Below the pieces are notes generated by a model. It made no database searches, had not been told where the DNA came from, and was given only the letters and a program-made list of their open reading frames with translations. Position numbers and translations under genes: made by a program. A stretch of 64,000 bases of DNA, taken from Luteimonas wenzhouensis (GTDB lineage: Bacteria; Pseudomonadota; Gammaproteobacteria; Xanthomonadales; Xanthomonadaceae). Below, in pieces: positions 38,525 through 47,397 of this stretch. The stretch is taken from NCBI RefSeq assembly GCF_007859305.1, contig NZ_VOHE01000009.1, positions 49,448 to 113,447 on the forward strand, read 5' to 3'. Numbering within the stretch: position 1 is the stretch's first letter; every line of letters begins with the position of its first letter.

Positions 38525-39652
38525 TCAACGATAGACCTTGAGGTAACGTTCTTCGAACTTGCGCTTGAGCCAGTGGAACATGCGCGAATGCGGCGAGGTG
38601 AAGGTCCGCGACTCGCTGCGGTAGATCAGCAGGCCGCTGTCGAGCGTATCGACGATGCAGGTCAGTTCGGTCTTGAAGCCGTGGTTCGCGGGTTTGCCCA
38701 GCAGCCCGGCGGCAATGTTCTTCGCCACCGCTTCGGCCTGCAGGTCGGCCTGGTGGGCCTGTTTGGCCATCCAGTCGGGGCCTGGATAGCTGCCGATGTC
38801 GCCTGCCACATACACGTGTTCCAGGCCGCGCGCGCGGCAGTGGTCGTCGGCGGCGACGAAGCCGCCTTCCGAGCGTGGCAGCTCGCTGGCGTCCAGCCAT
38901 GCGGGGCCGGTGAGGCCGGGCATGAACAGGATCAGGTTGGTGGTGAATTCGCCGCCTTCCGTCACCACCTTGTCGGCCTCGAAGCGCAACGGCTTGTGGC
39001 CCAGATGCGTCTCGATGCCGAGCGTGCGCATCCGTTCCAGCATCTTCCGCACCGCTGACGGACCAAGACGCTGACCCGGCTCCTTCGACGGATTGAAAAA
39101 CACCAGCCTGAACCTGTCGCGCCGACCCTGGCGGCGCAGCAGGGTGTCGATGCCGAACAGGAACTCGAACATCGGCCCGCCGCGCACTGCGCCGGGCTCG
39201 TTCGGATTGGATGCGAAACCGATGGCGATGGTGCCGCCGTCCATCGCCGCCAGGCGATCGCGGATGGCCTCGGCCGAGGCGATGCCTTCACACGGGATGA
39301 TCGCGTGCTCGATGCCCGGCAGCTTGCGCAGGTAGCGCCCTCCGGTGGCGGCGATCAGTACGTCGTTGGCAAGTTCGCCATTGTCAGTGACTACGCGGCG
39401 CCCGCCGTCGAGCACCTGCCGCACGCTGCCCTGTTGCCAGCGCACGCGCATGCGCTCGAAGAATCCGGCCAGCGGGATGCGCAGGTCGTTGCCGGTCTTC
39501 TCGCCCGACGGCAGCCAGATCAGGCTGGGCAGGTAGACCAGTTCGTTGCGCGGCGAGACCACGGTGATCTCTGCGTCCACGTGCTGCTCGCGCAGCTTGC
39601 GGATGGCGGTGAGTGCGGCAAAACCACTGCCGAGGATGACGATGCGTGTCAT
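38525..39652 (-). CDS. FAD-dependent sulfide:quinone oxidoreductase-like flavoprotein
   Basis: A 375-residue two-dinucleotide-binding flavoprotein: IVILGSGFAALTAIRKL (FAD), LANDVLIAATGGRYL and HVYVAGDIGSYPGPDW. The C-terminal region (SRMFHWLKRKFEERYLKVYR) is like SQR/FCSD flavoproteins. The frame continues upstream to ATG 39802 and would add 50 residues with a twin-arginine-like SRRRALLWLAASLGVIGLAA segment; that start is only 4 nt after the trxC stop, so an exported longer form is a real alternative. Substrate unknown; context says sulfide or polysulfide. Confidence 0.82.
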   Translation of the reverse strand: MTRIVILGSGFAALTAIRKLREQHVDAEITVVSPRNELVYLPSLIWLPSGEKTGNDLRIPLAGFFERMRVRWQQGSVRQVLDGGRRVVTDNGELANDVLIAATGGRYLRKLPGIEHAIIPCEGIASAEAIRDRLAAMDGGTIAIGFASNPNEPGAVRGGPMFEFLFGIDTLLRRQGRRDRFRLVFFNPSKEPGQRLGPSAVRKMLERMRTLGIETHLGHKPLRFEADKVVTEGGEFTTNLILFMPGLTGPAWLDASELPRSEGGFVAADDHCRARGLEHVYVAGDIGSYPGPDWMAKQAHQADLQAEAVAKNIAAGLLGKPANHGFKTELTCIVDTLDSGLLIYRSESRTFTSPHSRMFHWLKRKFEERYLKVYR

Positions 39653-39806
39653 GGCGTTGACCTGTCCTGCCGTGATGGAAGCCGGGCGCGCCGGTGATGG
39701 AGACGATGACGAAGGTCGGCCGCGCAAGCGGGTGGCGGCCAAGCCGATGACGCCCAGGCTGGCGGCCAGCCAGAGCAAAGCACGCCGGCGGGACACCGCC
39801 ATTGCA

Positions 39807-40253
39807 TCAATGCTCCCGTCCGAGTTGCGCCCGCGCCCAGCGCACGATCTCGGCCGACGGCATCGCGCCGGACATCCGCGCCGCCTCGCGTCCGCCCTCG
39901 TACAGCACCAGGGTCGGGATGCCGCGAATGTTGAAACGCGCGCCGAGTTCGGGACTGGCCTGGGTGTCGATCTTGCCCAGCCGCATCGCCGGTTCCAGTT
40001 GTGTGGCGGCGGCCTCGAAATGCGGTGCCATGACCCGGCACGGGCCGCACCACGGCGCCCAGAAATCGACCAGCAGCGGCAGGTCCGAGCGTGCCGCGTG
40101 CAGGTCGAAGCTGCCGCTGTCCAGCCTCACCGGTTGCCCGGCGAACAGCGCCTTGCCGCACCGCCCGCAGTTGGGCGCGTCGCCCAGGCGTTCCCCCGGC
40201 ACGCGGTTGAGGGCGTGGCATTGCGGGCAGGCGATTTGCAGCGGCGGGCTCAA
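39807..40253 (-). CDS. trxC: Thioredoxin 2 (TrxC)
   Basis: A 148-residue thioredoxin with the N-terminal zinc-binding motif of TrxC (IACPQCHALNRV and APNCGRCGKALF) followed by the active site FWAPWCGPCRVMAP and GIPTLVLYEGG. TrxC is a cytoplasmic disulfide reductase linked to oxidative and sulfur stress. It overlaps the osmC-like gene by 4 nt. Confidence 0.95.
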   Translation of the reverse strand: MSPPLQIACPQCHALNRVPGERLGDAPNCGRCGKALFAGQPVRLDSGSFDLHAARSDLPLLVDFWAPWCGPCRVMAPHFEAAATQLEPAMRLGKIDTQASPELGARFNIRGIPTLVLYEGGREAARMSGAMPSAEIVRWARAQLGREH

Positions 40254-40729
40254 GAACCGGCCTCGAAACTCTTGTCACCCAGCAGCACCCGGCCGTCGCC
40301 GTCGACCACGTTCACGTCGACCTCGATGCCCTGGCGCACGCTTTGGGTGACCACGCAGAAGTCCTCGAACTGCGCCAGGACACGATCCAGGCTGCGATAG
40401 TCGGCATTGTGGCCGGGCAGATGCAGGGTCGCCTTCGCCGACGCGATCCGCCAGCGGCCGTGTTCGTTTCGCGTCGGCAGCGCGCAGATCTCGGCGGTCA
40501 GCGTGCCGGGTTCATTGCGATGCTTGCGCAGCGCGAACAACAGGCTGGCGGCCAGGCAGTTGGCGACCGCCGCCAGCAGCAGACGGGAGGGGTTCGGCCC
40601 CCGGTCGTGGCCGAGCGGTGCGGGTTCGTCGGTCAGCAGCGGCGCAAGCGCGGCGTTGTCGAACATGATGCGGAACGCATAGTCGCCATCCTGCTCGAGG
40701 CGGATGCGGATCGGGCTGTCGATGCTCAT
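40250..40729 (-). CDS. OsmC family protein
   Basis: A 159-residue OsmC/Ohr-like protein. The buried helix GPNPSRLLLAAVANCLAAS holds one of the family cysteines (NC), and the second occurs in FEDFCVVTQSV. OsmC-type proteins reduce peroxides or handle persulfides through this Cys pair. It is embedded in the operon with 4-nt overlaps on both sides. Start ATG at 40729; the open frame to 40774 overlaps the upstream gene. Confidence 0.88.
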   Translation of the reverse strand: MSIDSPIRIRLEQDGDYAFRIMFDNAALAPLLTDEPAPLGHDRGPNPSRLLLAAVANCLAASLLFALRKHRNEPGTLTAEICALPTRNEHGRWRIASAKATLHLPGHNADYRSLDRVLAQFEDFCVVTQSVRQGIEVDVNVVDGDGRVLLGDKSFEAGS

Positions 40730-41454
40730 GGCGATCCCCCCGTGGCCGGATCGGATCCCGGCACCTCGACCCACAGCGCGCCGCGCAGGTCCCCGACCGC
40801 GAAGCCGGTGGCGCCGTCGTGCGGGTAGTTTGCGAGGATCGCTTCGCGAACGTCGGGCGCGACGTCGCTGCCGTGGCAGGCCAGGCAGCCCGGTTCGGTG
40901 GCGATGCCGCGCATCATCCGCAGCGCGACGCCGTCAGGCAGGTGGTCGCGGATGAGCGCGAGCTGCTCGCCGGCGGGTTCGCCGCCGGCGACGCGTTGTT
41001 CGAAGATCTCCAGCGTCGACAGCTGCCAGTCGTCGGCGGCTTGCGCCGGGTTGCGGTTGCGGCCGGGCAGCGCGACACGACCCAGTCGCACGCCGTGTTC
41101 GGCCATCACCGCCTCGGCAATGCGCGGCGCCTCGGCGTGGCAGACCTCGACCGCCGCGGTCGGGCCGCCTTCGGCCATCGCCGCCTGCAGCCGGCCGCGC
41201 AGCCGGCTACCGAAGGCCGCCGCCGCAGCCTGGGCGCGGTCGAGCTCGGGATCGGCGGCGGCCGGGCTACCGTCCCCGTCGTCGGCATCGTCAGCCGGGG
41301 CGGCCGGAGGCGCGACAGCGTCGGCGTCGGTCGCCGGTGCTTCGTCGGCGGGCGCGGCAGGCGCGGCGACGGGGGGCGCGTCCTGCGCGCAAGCGACGAG
41401 CAGCGCGGCGGCGAGGACGGACAGGCTGGCGGCGCGGACGTATCGCTGGTTCAT
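40726..41454 (-). CDS. DUF3365 c-type haem lipoprotein
   Basis: A 242-residue lipoprotein (signal LSVLAAALLVACAQ, Cys22) with an Ala/Asp/Pro-rich linker to about residue 70, then a DUF3365 domain: VEVCHAEAPRIAEAVMA and GCLACHGSDVAPDVREAI, the latter with a CxxCH haem-binding site. It should be a periplasmic c-type cytochrome sensor or electron carrier. The ccm operon at 4.4-11.7 kb supplies haem attachment. It overlaps the RND permease stop by 4 nt. Confidence 0.86.
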   Translation of the reverse strand: MNQRYVRAASLSVLAAALLVACAQDAPPVAAPAAPADEAPATDADAVAPPAAPADDADDGDGSPAAADPELDRAQAAAAAFGSRLRGRLQAAMAEGGPTAAVEVCHAEAPRIAEAVMAEHGVRLGRVALPGRNRNPAQAADDWQLSTLEIFEQRVAGGEPAGEQLALIRDHLPDGVALRMMRGIATEPGCLACHGSDVAPDVREAILANYPHDGATGFAVGDLRGALWVEVPGSDPATGGSP

Positions 41455-44400
41455 GGTGTGGCTTCCTCCGGATGGCGGCGCGCGATCAGCGCGTAGTACA
41501 GCAGCGGGATGACGACCAGGGTCAGCACGGTCGAGACGAGGATGCCGAAGATCAGCGAGATCGCCAGGCCGTTGAAGATCGGGTCGTCGAGGATGAAGAA
41601 TGCGCCGGCCATCGCCGCCAGCGCGGTCAGCGCGATCGGCTGCGCGCGCACCGCGCAGGCGTCGATCACCGCCTGCGCCGGCGCGCGACCGCGCGCAAGC
41701 TCGTGGTTGATGAAGTCCACCAGCAGGATCGAGTTGCGCACGATGATCCCGGCCAGCGCGATCATGCCGATCATGCTGGTGGCGGTGAACTGCATGCCCA
41801 GCAGCGCGTGCCCGGGCATCACCCCGATCACGGTCAGCGGGATCGGCGCCATGATCACCAGCGGCACGATGTAGTTGCGGAAGTAGGCGACCACCAGCAG
41901 GTAGATCAGCACCATGCCCGCGGCGTAGGCGATGCCCATGTCGCGGAAGGTCTCGTAGGTGATCTGCCATTCGCCGTCCCACTTGATGCCGAAGCCGGCG
42001 GTGTCCGGCGGTTGCCGGATGAAGAACTGCGACAGGCGCTGTCCGTCGATGGCGTTGTCGGCGACCTGCCCGACGAGGTCGAACATGCCGTAGAGCGGGC
42101 TGTCCACCGTGCCGCTCTCGTCGCCCATGACGTAGACCACCGGCAGCAGGTCCTTGTGGTGGATCGCGCCGTCCCAGCGCGCCGGTTGCGCCTGCACCAG
42201 CTCCGACAGCGGCACCAGCTGGCCATCGCCACCGCGCACGCGCAGGCCGAGCAGTCCGTCGAGCGTGGCTTGCTCCGCGGCGGGCAGGCGCAGGCGGATC
42301 GGGCGCGGGTACTTCGAGCTGCCGTCAATCACCCAGGTCGCATCCATGCCCGACAGTCCGGCGGCGATGGTCTCGGCGACGGCCGACTGGGCCACGCCGA
42401 GCCGCGCGGCGCGCACGCGGTCGATGGCCAGTACCTCCCGCGTGGCGTCGGCCTCGACGGTGGTATCGACGTCGACGATGCCTTCGGTGGCAAGGAAGCG
42501 CTGCTCCAGCGCCAGACCGATCCGGCGCTGGCGTTCGTAGTCCGGCCCGTAGATCTCGGCGACGATGGGCGAGAGCACCGGTGGGCCGGGCGGCACTTCG
42601 ACCACCTTCACCGAAGCGTCGTGGCGGCGGCCGACGTCGGCCATCTGCGGACGCAGCGCCACGGCTATGTCGTGGCTCTTGCGGCTGCGCTCGCGGCGGT
42701 CGACCAGGTTCACCTGCAGGTCGCCGACGTTGGCGCCGGCGCGCAGGTCGTACTGGCGCACCAGGCCGTTGAAGTTGATCGGCGCGGCGGTGCCGGCGTA
42801 GCCCTGGTAGTCGCGCACCTCCGGCGTGCGGTCGAGCACCGCGGCCAGGTCGGTCAGCAGCGCATTGGTGTCCTCCAGCGTGCGGCCCTCGGGCAGGTCG
42901 ACCACGACCTGCAGTTCGGACTTGTTGTCGAACGGCAGCATCTTCAGCACCACCAACTGGAACACCGCCAGGCTCGCGGCCAGCAGCACAAGCCCGGCCA
43001 TCGATGCGAACAGCGCGTAGCGGCGGCGGGCGCCCCGTTCGGGATGGAGGAAGGGCGTCATGACCCGCTCGAACACGCGATGCAGGCGTGCGGCCATGGT
43101 GCCTTCGACGTGGCCGCTGTCACCGGTTCCGTCATCGTGCGCGGCATGGCCGCCCGCGTGCCGCTTGAGCAGCTTCAGCGACAGCCACGGGGTGACGATC
43201 AGCGCGATCAGCAGCGACAGCAGCATGCCGACCGAGGCGTTGATCGGGATCGGCCGCATGTACGGCCCCATCAGGCCGGTGACGAAGGCCATCGGCATCA
43301 GCGCCGCGATCACGGTGAAGGTGGCCAGGATGGTCGGGCCGCCGACTTCATCGACGGCGGGCGGGATCGCCTCGCGCAGCGACTTCCCGCCCCGCGCCAT
43401 GTGCCGGTGGATGTTCTCCACCACCACGATGGCGTCGTCGACGAGGATGCCGATGGCGAAGATCAGCGCGAACAGCGACACGCGGTTGAGGGTGAAGCCC
43501 ATCGCCCAGGATGCGAACAGCGTGACCGCAAGCGTCAGCACCACCGCGCTGCCGATCACCACCGCCTCGCGCCTGCCCAGCGCGAACAGCACCAGCAATA
43601 CGACAGACCCCGTTGCGAAGAACAGCTTCTGGATCAGCGTCTTCGCCTTGTCGCTGGCGGTCAGGCCGTAGTCGCGCGTCACTTCGACGTGGACGCCCTC
43701 GGGAATCACCTGTCCGCGCAACGCATCGATGCGCTGCAGCGCGGCGCGGGTGATGTCGGAGGCGTTGCTGCCGGGCTTCTTGGCGATCGCCAGCGTGACC
43801 GCGGGTGCCACGCCGCTGGCGGGGCCGTCGCGGCCGGCCGGCGCGCCGTGCCAGACGTAGCTCGACGGCGTGTCGGCGGCGTCGCGCACCATCGCCACGT
43901 CCTCCAGCCGCACCGGCTGCCCGCCCGCCACGCCGAGCACCAGGTTCGCCACGTCGTCGCGGTCGGCGAGGAACTGTCCCGAGGTCACCTGCGCCACGCC
44001 ATCGCCGCCGACGCGCTCGCCGGCCTGGCGGGCGAGGTTGGCCGCCTGCAGCGCGCCGGCCAGGTCGTGCACGGTCAGGCCGTGGCTGGCCAGGCGCGCG
44101 GCGTCGAGTTCCACCATCACCGCGCGCTCCGGCGCGCCGATGGCGAACACGTCGCGGGTGCCGGAAATGCGCTTGAGCTCTGTCTCCAGCGTATGCGCGA
44201 CTTCGGCCAGATCCTGCGCGCCGCGCTCCGGATCGTCCGTCCACAGCGTCAGCGCCATCACCGGCACGTCGTCGATGCCCTTGGGCTTGACGATCGGCTG
44301 GCCGACGCCAAGGTTGGGCGGCATCCAGTCCTGGTTGCTGAACACCTTGTCGTACAGCCGTACCAGCGCCGGCTGGCGCTTCACCCCGACCTCGAACTCC

Positions 44401-44714
44401 ACCGTCAGCACCGCCATGCCCGGGCGGCTGATCGAATAGACGTGCTTGACCTGCTCGATCTCCGACAGCTTCTGTTCGAGCGGATAGGTGACCATCTGCT
44501 CGACCTGGCGCGCGTCGGCGCCGGGGAAGGGCACGACGACGTTGGCCATGGTCACGTCGATCTGCGGCTCCTCCTCGCGCGGCGTGATCATCACCGCGAC
44601 CACGCCGAGCAGCAGGCCGAGCAGCGCCAGGATCGGCGTCAGCGGGTTGGCCTGGAAGGTCGCGGCGATGCGCCCGGAGATGCCGAGCCGGGGCGTGGTG
44701 TCGCGCGCCGTCAC
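41451..44714 (-). CDS. RND efflux permease
   Basis: A 1087-residue inner-membrane pump with two halves of six helices and large periplasmic loops. TM4 carries FAIGILVDDAIVVVENIHRH with the paired Asp residues needed for proton coupling; MIGMIALAGIIVRNSILLVD is the matching TM10 block. It starts with GTG at 44714, just past the adaptor gene stop (44716); an ATG at 44738 would overlap that gene. With its adaptor it would export small molecules across the envelope; no outer-membrane factor gene is in the window. The setting suggests a role in sulfide/persulfide stress, which is inference. Confidence 0.92.
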   Translation of the reverse strand: MTARDTTPRLGISGRIAATFQANPLTPILALLGLLLGVVAVMITPREEEPQIDVTMANVVVPFPGADARQVEQMVTYPLEQKLSEIEQVKHVYSISRPGMAVLTVEFEVGVKRQPALVRLYDKVFSNQDWMPPNLGVGQPIVKPKGIDDVPVMALTLWTDDPERGAQDLAEVAHTLETELKRISGTRDVFAIGAPERAVMVELDAARLASHGLTVHDLAGALQAANLARQAGERVGGDGVAQVTSGQFLADRDDVANLVLGVAGGQPVRLEDVAMVRDAADTPSSYVWHGAPAGRDGPASGVAPAVTLAIAKKPGSNASDITRAALQRIDALRGQVIPEGVHVEVTRDYGLTASDKAKTLIQKLFFATGSVVLLVLFALGRREAVVIGSAVVLTLAVTLFASWAMGFTLNRVSLFALIFAIGILVDDAIVVVENIHRHMARGGKSLREAIPPAVDEVGGPTILATFTVIAALMPMAFVTGLMGPYMRPIPINASVGMLLSLLIALIVTPWLSLKLLKRHAGGHAAHDDGTGDSGHVEGTMAARLHRVFERVMTPFLHPERGARRRYALFASMAGLVLLAASLAVFQLVVLKMLPFDNKSELQVVVDLPEGRTLEDTNALLTDLAAVLDRTPEVRDYQGYAGTAAPINFNGLVRQYDLRAGANVGDLQVNLVDRRERSRKSHDIAVALRPQMADVGRRHDASVKVVEVPPGPPVLSPIVAEIYGPDYERQRRIGLALEQRFLATEGIVDVDTTVEADATREVLAIDRVRAARLGVAQSAVAETIAAGLSGMDATWVIDGSSKYPRPIRLRLPAAEQATLDGLLGLRVRGGDGQLVPLSELVQAQPARWDGAIHHKDLLPVVYVMGDESGTVDSPLYGMFDLVGQVADNAIDGQRLSQFFIRQPPDTAGFGIKWDGEWQITYETFRDMGIAYAAGMVLIYLLVVAYFRNYIVPLVIMAPIPLTVIGVMPGHALLGMQFTATSMIGMIALAGIIVRNSILLVDFINHELARGRAPAQAVIDACAVRAQPIALTALAAMAGAFFILDDPIFNGLAISLIFGILVSTVLTLVVIPLLYYALIARRHPEEATP

Positions 44715-44715
44715 G

Positions 44716-45762
44716 TCAATCGCCCTGGCGCGCGGCAACCAGCGCCTGCACCGCGGCCACCGGATCGGCGGCGATGGTCTCGCCCGGCGCGAGGCCGGCG
44801 ATCACGTCGATGTCGTCGCCGGCGCGCTCGCCCAGCCGCAGCTGGCGTAGCGACAGGCGGCCGTCGGCCAGCACGTACACCGCGTTCACCTCGCCCCGGC
44901 GCACGAGTGCCGACCCCGGAATGCGCGGATGCGCCGCGCCAGCCACTGCCGGGAACGCCACCTTGGCGGTGGCGCCCGGCTGCGGCGCGGGGTCGAGCGC
45001 GGGCAACTCCAGGCGCACCTTCACCGCGTGGGTGGATGGATCGGCGGCGGGGAACACGGTGACTCCGGATGTCTCCACGCTGCGACCGTCGTCGAAGGTC
45101 ACCGTCGCCACCGGGTTCGCGCGCACGCGTTCCGCGTCCGATTGCGGGATGCTGACTTCGATGCGCAGCGCCCCGGGCGAGAACACCGTCATCAGCGGCT
45201 GGCCGATGCCGACGCTCTCGCCGGGCTCCACGTCGCGCGAGGCGACGATGCCGGCGTACGGCGCGCGGATCGTGGTATAGGCGGTCTGCTGGCTGAAGTT
45301 GGCCAGCTGCGCGCGGGCGGCGTCGCGTTCCGCGCGCGCCTGGTCGAGCTGCATCTTCGACACGTACTGCCCTTCGGCGAGGCCGGCCATGCGCCGGTAG
45401 GTGGCTTCGGCCAGCTGCAGCTGCGCACGGGCGGCGTCCACGCCGGCCTGCTGCTCCACCGCGCTCAGCCGCACCAGCACCTCGCCCGCGGCGACGCGAT
45501 CGTTGACGTCGCGCAGGACCTCGGCGACGCGGCCGCTGGTCTGCGCGGTCAGCGTGGCCTGGCGCACCGCCTCGACCACGCCGTCCCAGGCGCGGCCCCG
45601 GCCCGCGTCGGCGGCGCCCACGGTCAGCGTGTCGAGCCCCTGGATCGGGGCCGGTTCGCGGAGGCGCTCGTCGCTGCCGCAGGCGGCCAGTGCGCCCGCC
45701 AGCAGCAGGGCGAGTCCGGCGCGGGTCGGGACAAGGCGGAAGGGCGTGGCCGTGTTGCGCAT
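44716..45762 (-). CDS. RND efflux periplasmic adaptor (membrane fusion protein)
   Basis: A 348-residue lipoprotein (LLLAGALAACGS lipobox) with HlyD-like architecture: lipoyl halves around VEAVRQATLTAQTSGRVAEV and TTIRAPYAGIVASRDVEPGE, an alpha hairpin between them (about residues 95-150) and a beta-barrel C-terminus. It links the permease to an outer-membrane channel. The preceding codon is GTG, but ATG at 45762 is the likely start. Confidence 0.93.
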   Translation of the reverse strand: MRNTATPFRLVPTRAGLALLLAGALAACGSDERLREPAPIQGLDTLTVGAADAGRGRAWDGVVEAVRQATLTAQTSGRVAEVLRDVNDRVAAGEVLVRLSAVEQQAGVDAARAQLQLAEATYRRMAGLAEGQYVSKMQLDQARAERDAARAQLANFSQQTAYTTIRAPYAGIVASRDVEPGESVGIGQPLMTVFSPGALRIEVSIPQSDAERVRANPVATVTFDDGRSVETSGVTVFPAADPSTHAVKVRLELPALDPAPQPGATAKVAFPAVAGAAHPRIPGSALVRRGEVNAVYVLADGRLSLRQLRLGERAGDDIDVIAGLAPGETIAADPVAAVQALVAARQGD

Positions 45763-45775
45763 CACCGGGGGTTCC

Positions 45776-45979
45776 TCACTTGAACGCGCAGCCGCTGGCC
45801 ACGCCCAGCTTGCGAAACACGATGGCGGCGGGACAGAAGCCGGTGACGCTGGCCTGCAGCATGTTCACGCCGATGAAGGCGGTGAACCACAGCCACAGCG
45901 GCGAGACGAAGTGCGCCAGCGCCAGGCTGATCAGGATCATCAGGCCCGCGAAGGCGAGGACGGCACGGTCGAGGTTCAT
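45776..45979 (-). CDS. DUF2892 (YgaP-type) membrane protein
   Basis: A 67-residue protein with two membrane helices (AVLAFAGLMILISLALAHF; LWLWFTAFIGVNMLQASVTG) and the family ending GFCPAAIVFRKLGV. DUF2892 domains are found alone or fused to rhodanese (YgaP), where they are thought to move sulfur species at the membrane. The conserved GFCP cysteine is present. It lies between the SQR gene and the adaptor gene. Confidence 0.92.
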   Translation of the reverse strand: MNLDRAVLAFAGLMILISLALAHFVSPLWLWFTAFIGVNMLQASVTGFCPAAIVFRKLGVASGCAFK

Positions 45980-46010
45980 GGCATGTTCTCCTTCGGAATG
46001 GGGATGTGTT

Positions 46011-47288
46011 TCAGCGGGTACGCAGGATGCCGAGCAGCTTGAGCACGTACTTCTCGTAGACCGGTTCGGTGTTGCCGGACTTCATCTTCATCAGGAAGTA
46101 CTTCTCGAAGGCCACCTTGGACAGGTGCACCCACTTGCCGACCCTGGCCCAGGTCACGTTGCGCGGCGGGAACTGCGGCAGCGCCACGAAGGCCGCGCCG
46201 GTGTCGCCCATGTCGGCCAGGCAGATCGCGTTCCACGTCGCCTCGGCGGTCGCAGGCTCTTCCTTCAGGTCGGCCCGGATGTTCTGCGCCACTGCGGTGA
46301 CCATCGACTCGATCATGAAGCCGGTCTTCGGCGCGCCGGTCGGCACCGGCGTCGCCTCCACCGGCGGGATCGCCACGCACACGCCCAGCGAATGGATGTT
46401 CGGGTTGGCCGGATTGCGCTGGTGCCTGTCGATCAGGACGAAGCCGCGCGGGTTGCACAGCCCTTCGACCCGCCTCACCGCATCCACGCCGGTGAACGCC
46501 GGCAGCACCATCGAATACTTGAACGGCAACGTGCGCGTCTTCTTCGGCTGGCCGTCCTCGTCCACCTCGACGACGTCCATCTCGCCCTCGCGCACCTCGG
46601 CGATCTTCGCGTTGACGATCCAGCCGATGTGGCGCTGGCGGAACTCGGCTTCCATCAGGCCCTTGGAATCCCCGACGCCGCCCAGGCCCATGTGCCCGAT
46701 GTACGGCTCCGGCGTCACGTAGGTCATCGGCACCTTGTCGCGCAGCTTGCGTTTGCGCAGGTCACGGTCGAGGATCATCGCGAACTCGTAGGCCGGGCCG
46801 AAGCAGCTCGCGCCCGGCGCGGCGCCGACCACGATCGGGCCGGGGTTCTCCAGGAACGCCTGGTAGGCCTCCCATGCGGCGGTCGCGTGCACGGTGGTGC
46901 AGACCGACTGGGTGAATCCCGTGTCGGGGCCGAGCCCCGGAATCTCGTCGAACGCCAGCCGGGGGCCGGTGGCGATGACCAGGTGGTCGTAGGCCACGTG
47001 GCGGCCGTCGCGCAGGCGCACGCGGTTGTGCGCCGGCTCGACCAGTTCCGCGCCGGCGCCCTCGAACGCGATCTTCTTCTTCGCGAGATGGCCCGGCACC
47101 GCGATCTGCACGTCCTCCGGCTTGCGCCAGCCCACCGCCACCCACGGATTCGACGGGGTGAACGAGAACAGGTCGCCTTCGCCGATCACGGTGATCCGCG
47201 GGTCGGGGCCCAGCGTGCCGCGCAGTTCGTAGGCGGCGCTCATGCCGCCGATGCCCGCGCCCAGTACCACGATGTGCGTCATTGTCAT
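46011..47288 (-). CDS. sqr: Sulfide:quinone oxidoreductase
   Basis: A 425-residue SQR: FAD motif HIVVLGAGIGGMSAAYEL, VGAAPGASCFGPAYEF, YIGHMGLGGVGDSKGL and the C-terminal TPVPTGAPKTGFMIESM quinone-site region with an amphipathic tail. Cys130 (TQSVC) and Cys162 (GASC) match two of the redox cysteines of SQR; Cys304 or Cys278 is the candidate third. It oxidises sulfide to zero-valent sulfur at the inner membrane, reducing quinone. First gene of the minus-strand operon, under the divergent promoter at 47347-47375. Confidence 0.9.
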   Translation of the reverse strand: MTMTHIVVLGAGIGGMSAAYELRGTLGPDPRITVIGEGDLFSFTPSNPWVAVGWRKPEDVQIAVPGHLAKKKIAFEGAGAELVEPAHNRVRLRDGRHVAYDHLVIATGPRLAFDEIPGLGPDTGFTQSVCTTVHATAAWEAYQAFLENPGPIVVGAAPGASCFGPAYEFAMILDRDLRKRKLRDKVPMTYVTPEPYIGHMGLGGVGDSKGLMEAEFRQRHIGWIVNAKIAEVREGEMDVVEVDEDGQPKKTRTLPFKYSMVLPAFTGVDAVRRVEGLCNPRGFVLIDRHQRNPANPNIHSLGVCVAIPPVEATPVPTGAPKTGFMIESMVTAVAQNIRADLKEEPATAEATWNAICLADMGDTGAAFVALPQFPPRNVTWARVGKWVHLSKVAFEKYFLMKMKSGNTEPVYEKYVLKLLGILRTR

Positions 47289-47338
47289 GCCCTCCCAGGC
47301 GCCGGATCCGGCCCGGGAGCCGGGCCGCCTCGATCCAG

Positions 47339-47375
47339 TTGCATCTACATTAGCAATACCTTATATTGTAGTCAA
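47339..47375. promoter_or_regulatory. Overlapping divergent promoters with a shared operator palindrome
   Basis: Plus-strand promoter: TTGCAT (47339-47344), 17-nt spacer, TATATT (47362-47367), for rhodanese-arsR. Minus-strand promoter: TTGACT (plus strand AGTCAA, 47370-47375), 17-nt spacer, TAATGT (plus strand ACATTA, 47347-47352), for sqr. The inverted repeat CAATA-CCTTA-TATTG (47354-47368) covers the plus -10 box and lies within the minus spacer, so a bound repressor could block both. This AT-rich patch stands out in the GC-rich context. Confidence 0.72.
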
Positions 47376-47397
47376 CTCGTGTTGCCGGAACGCTGCA

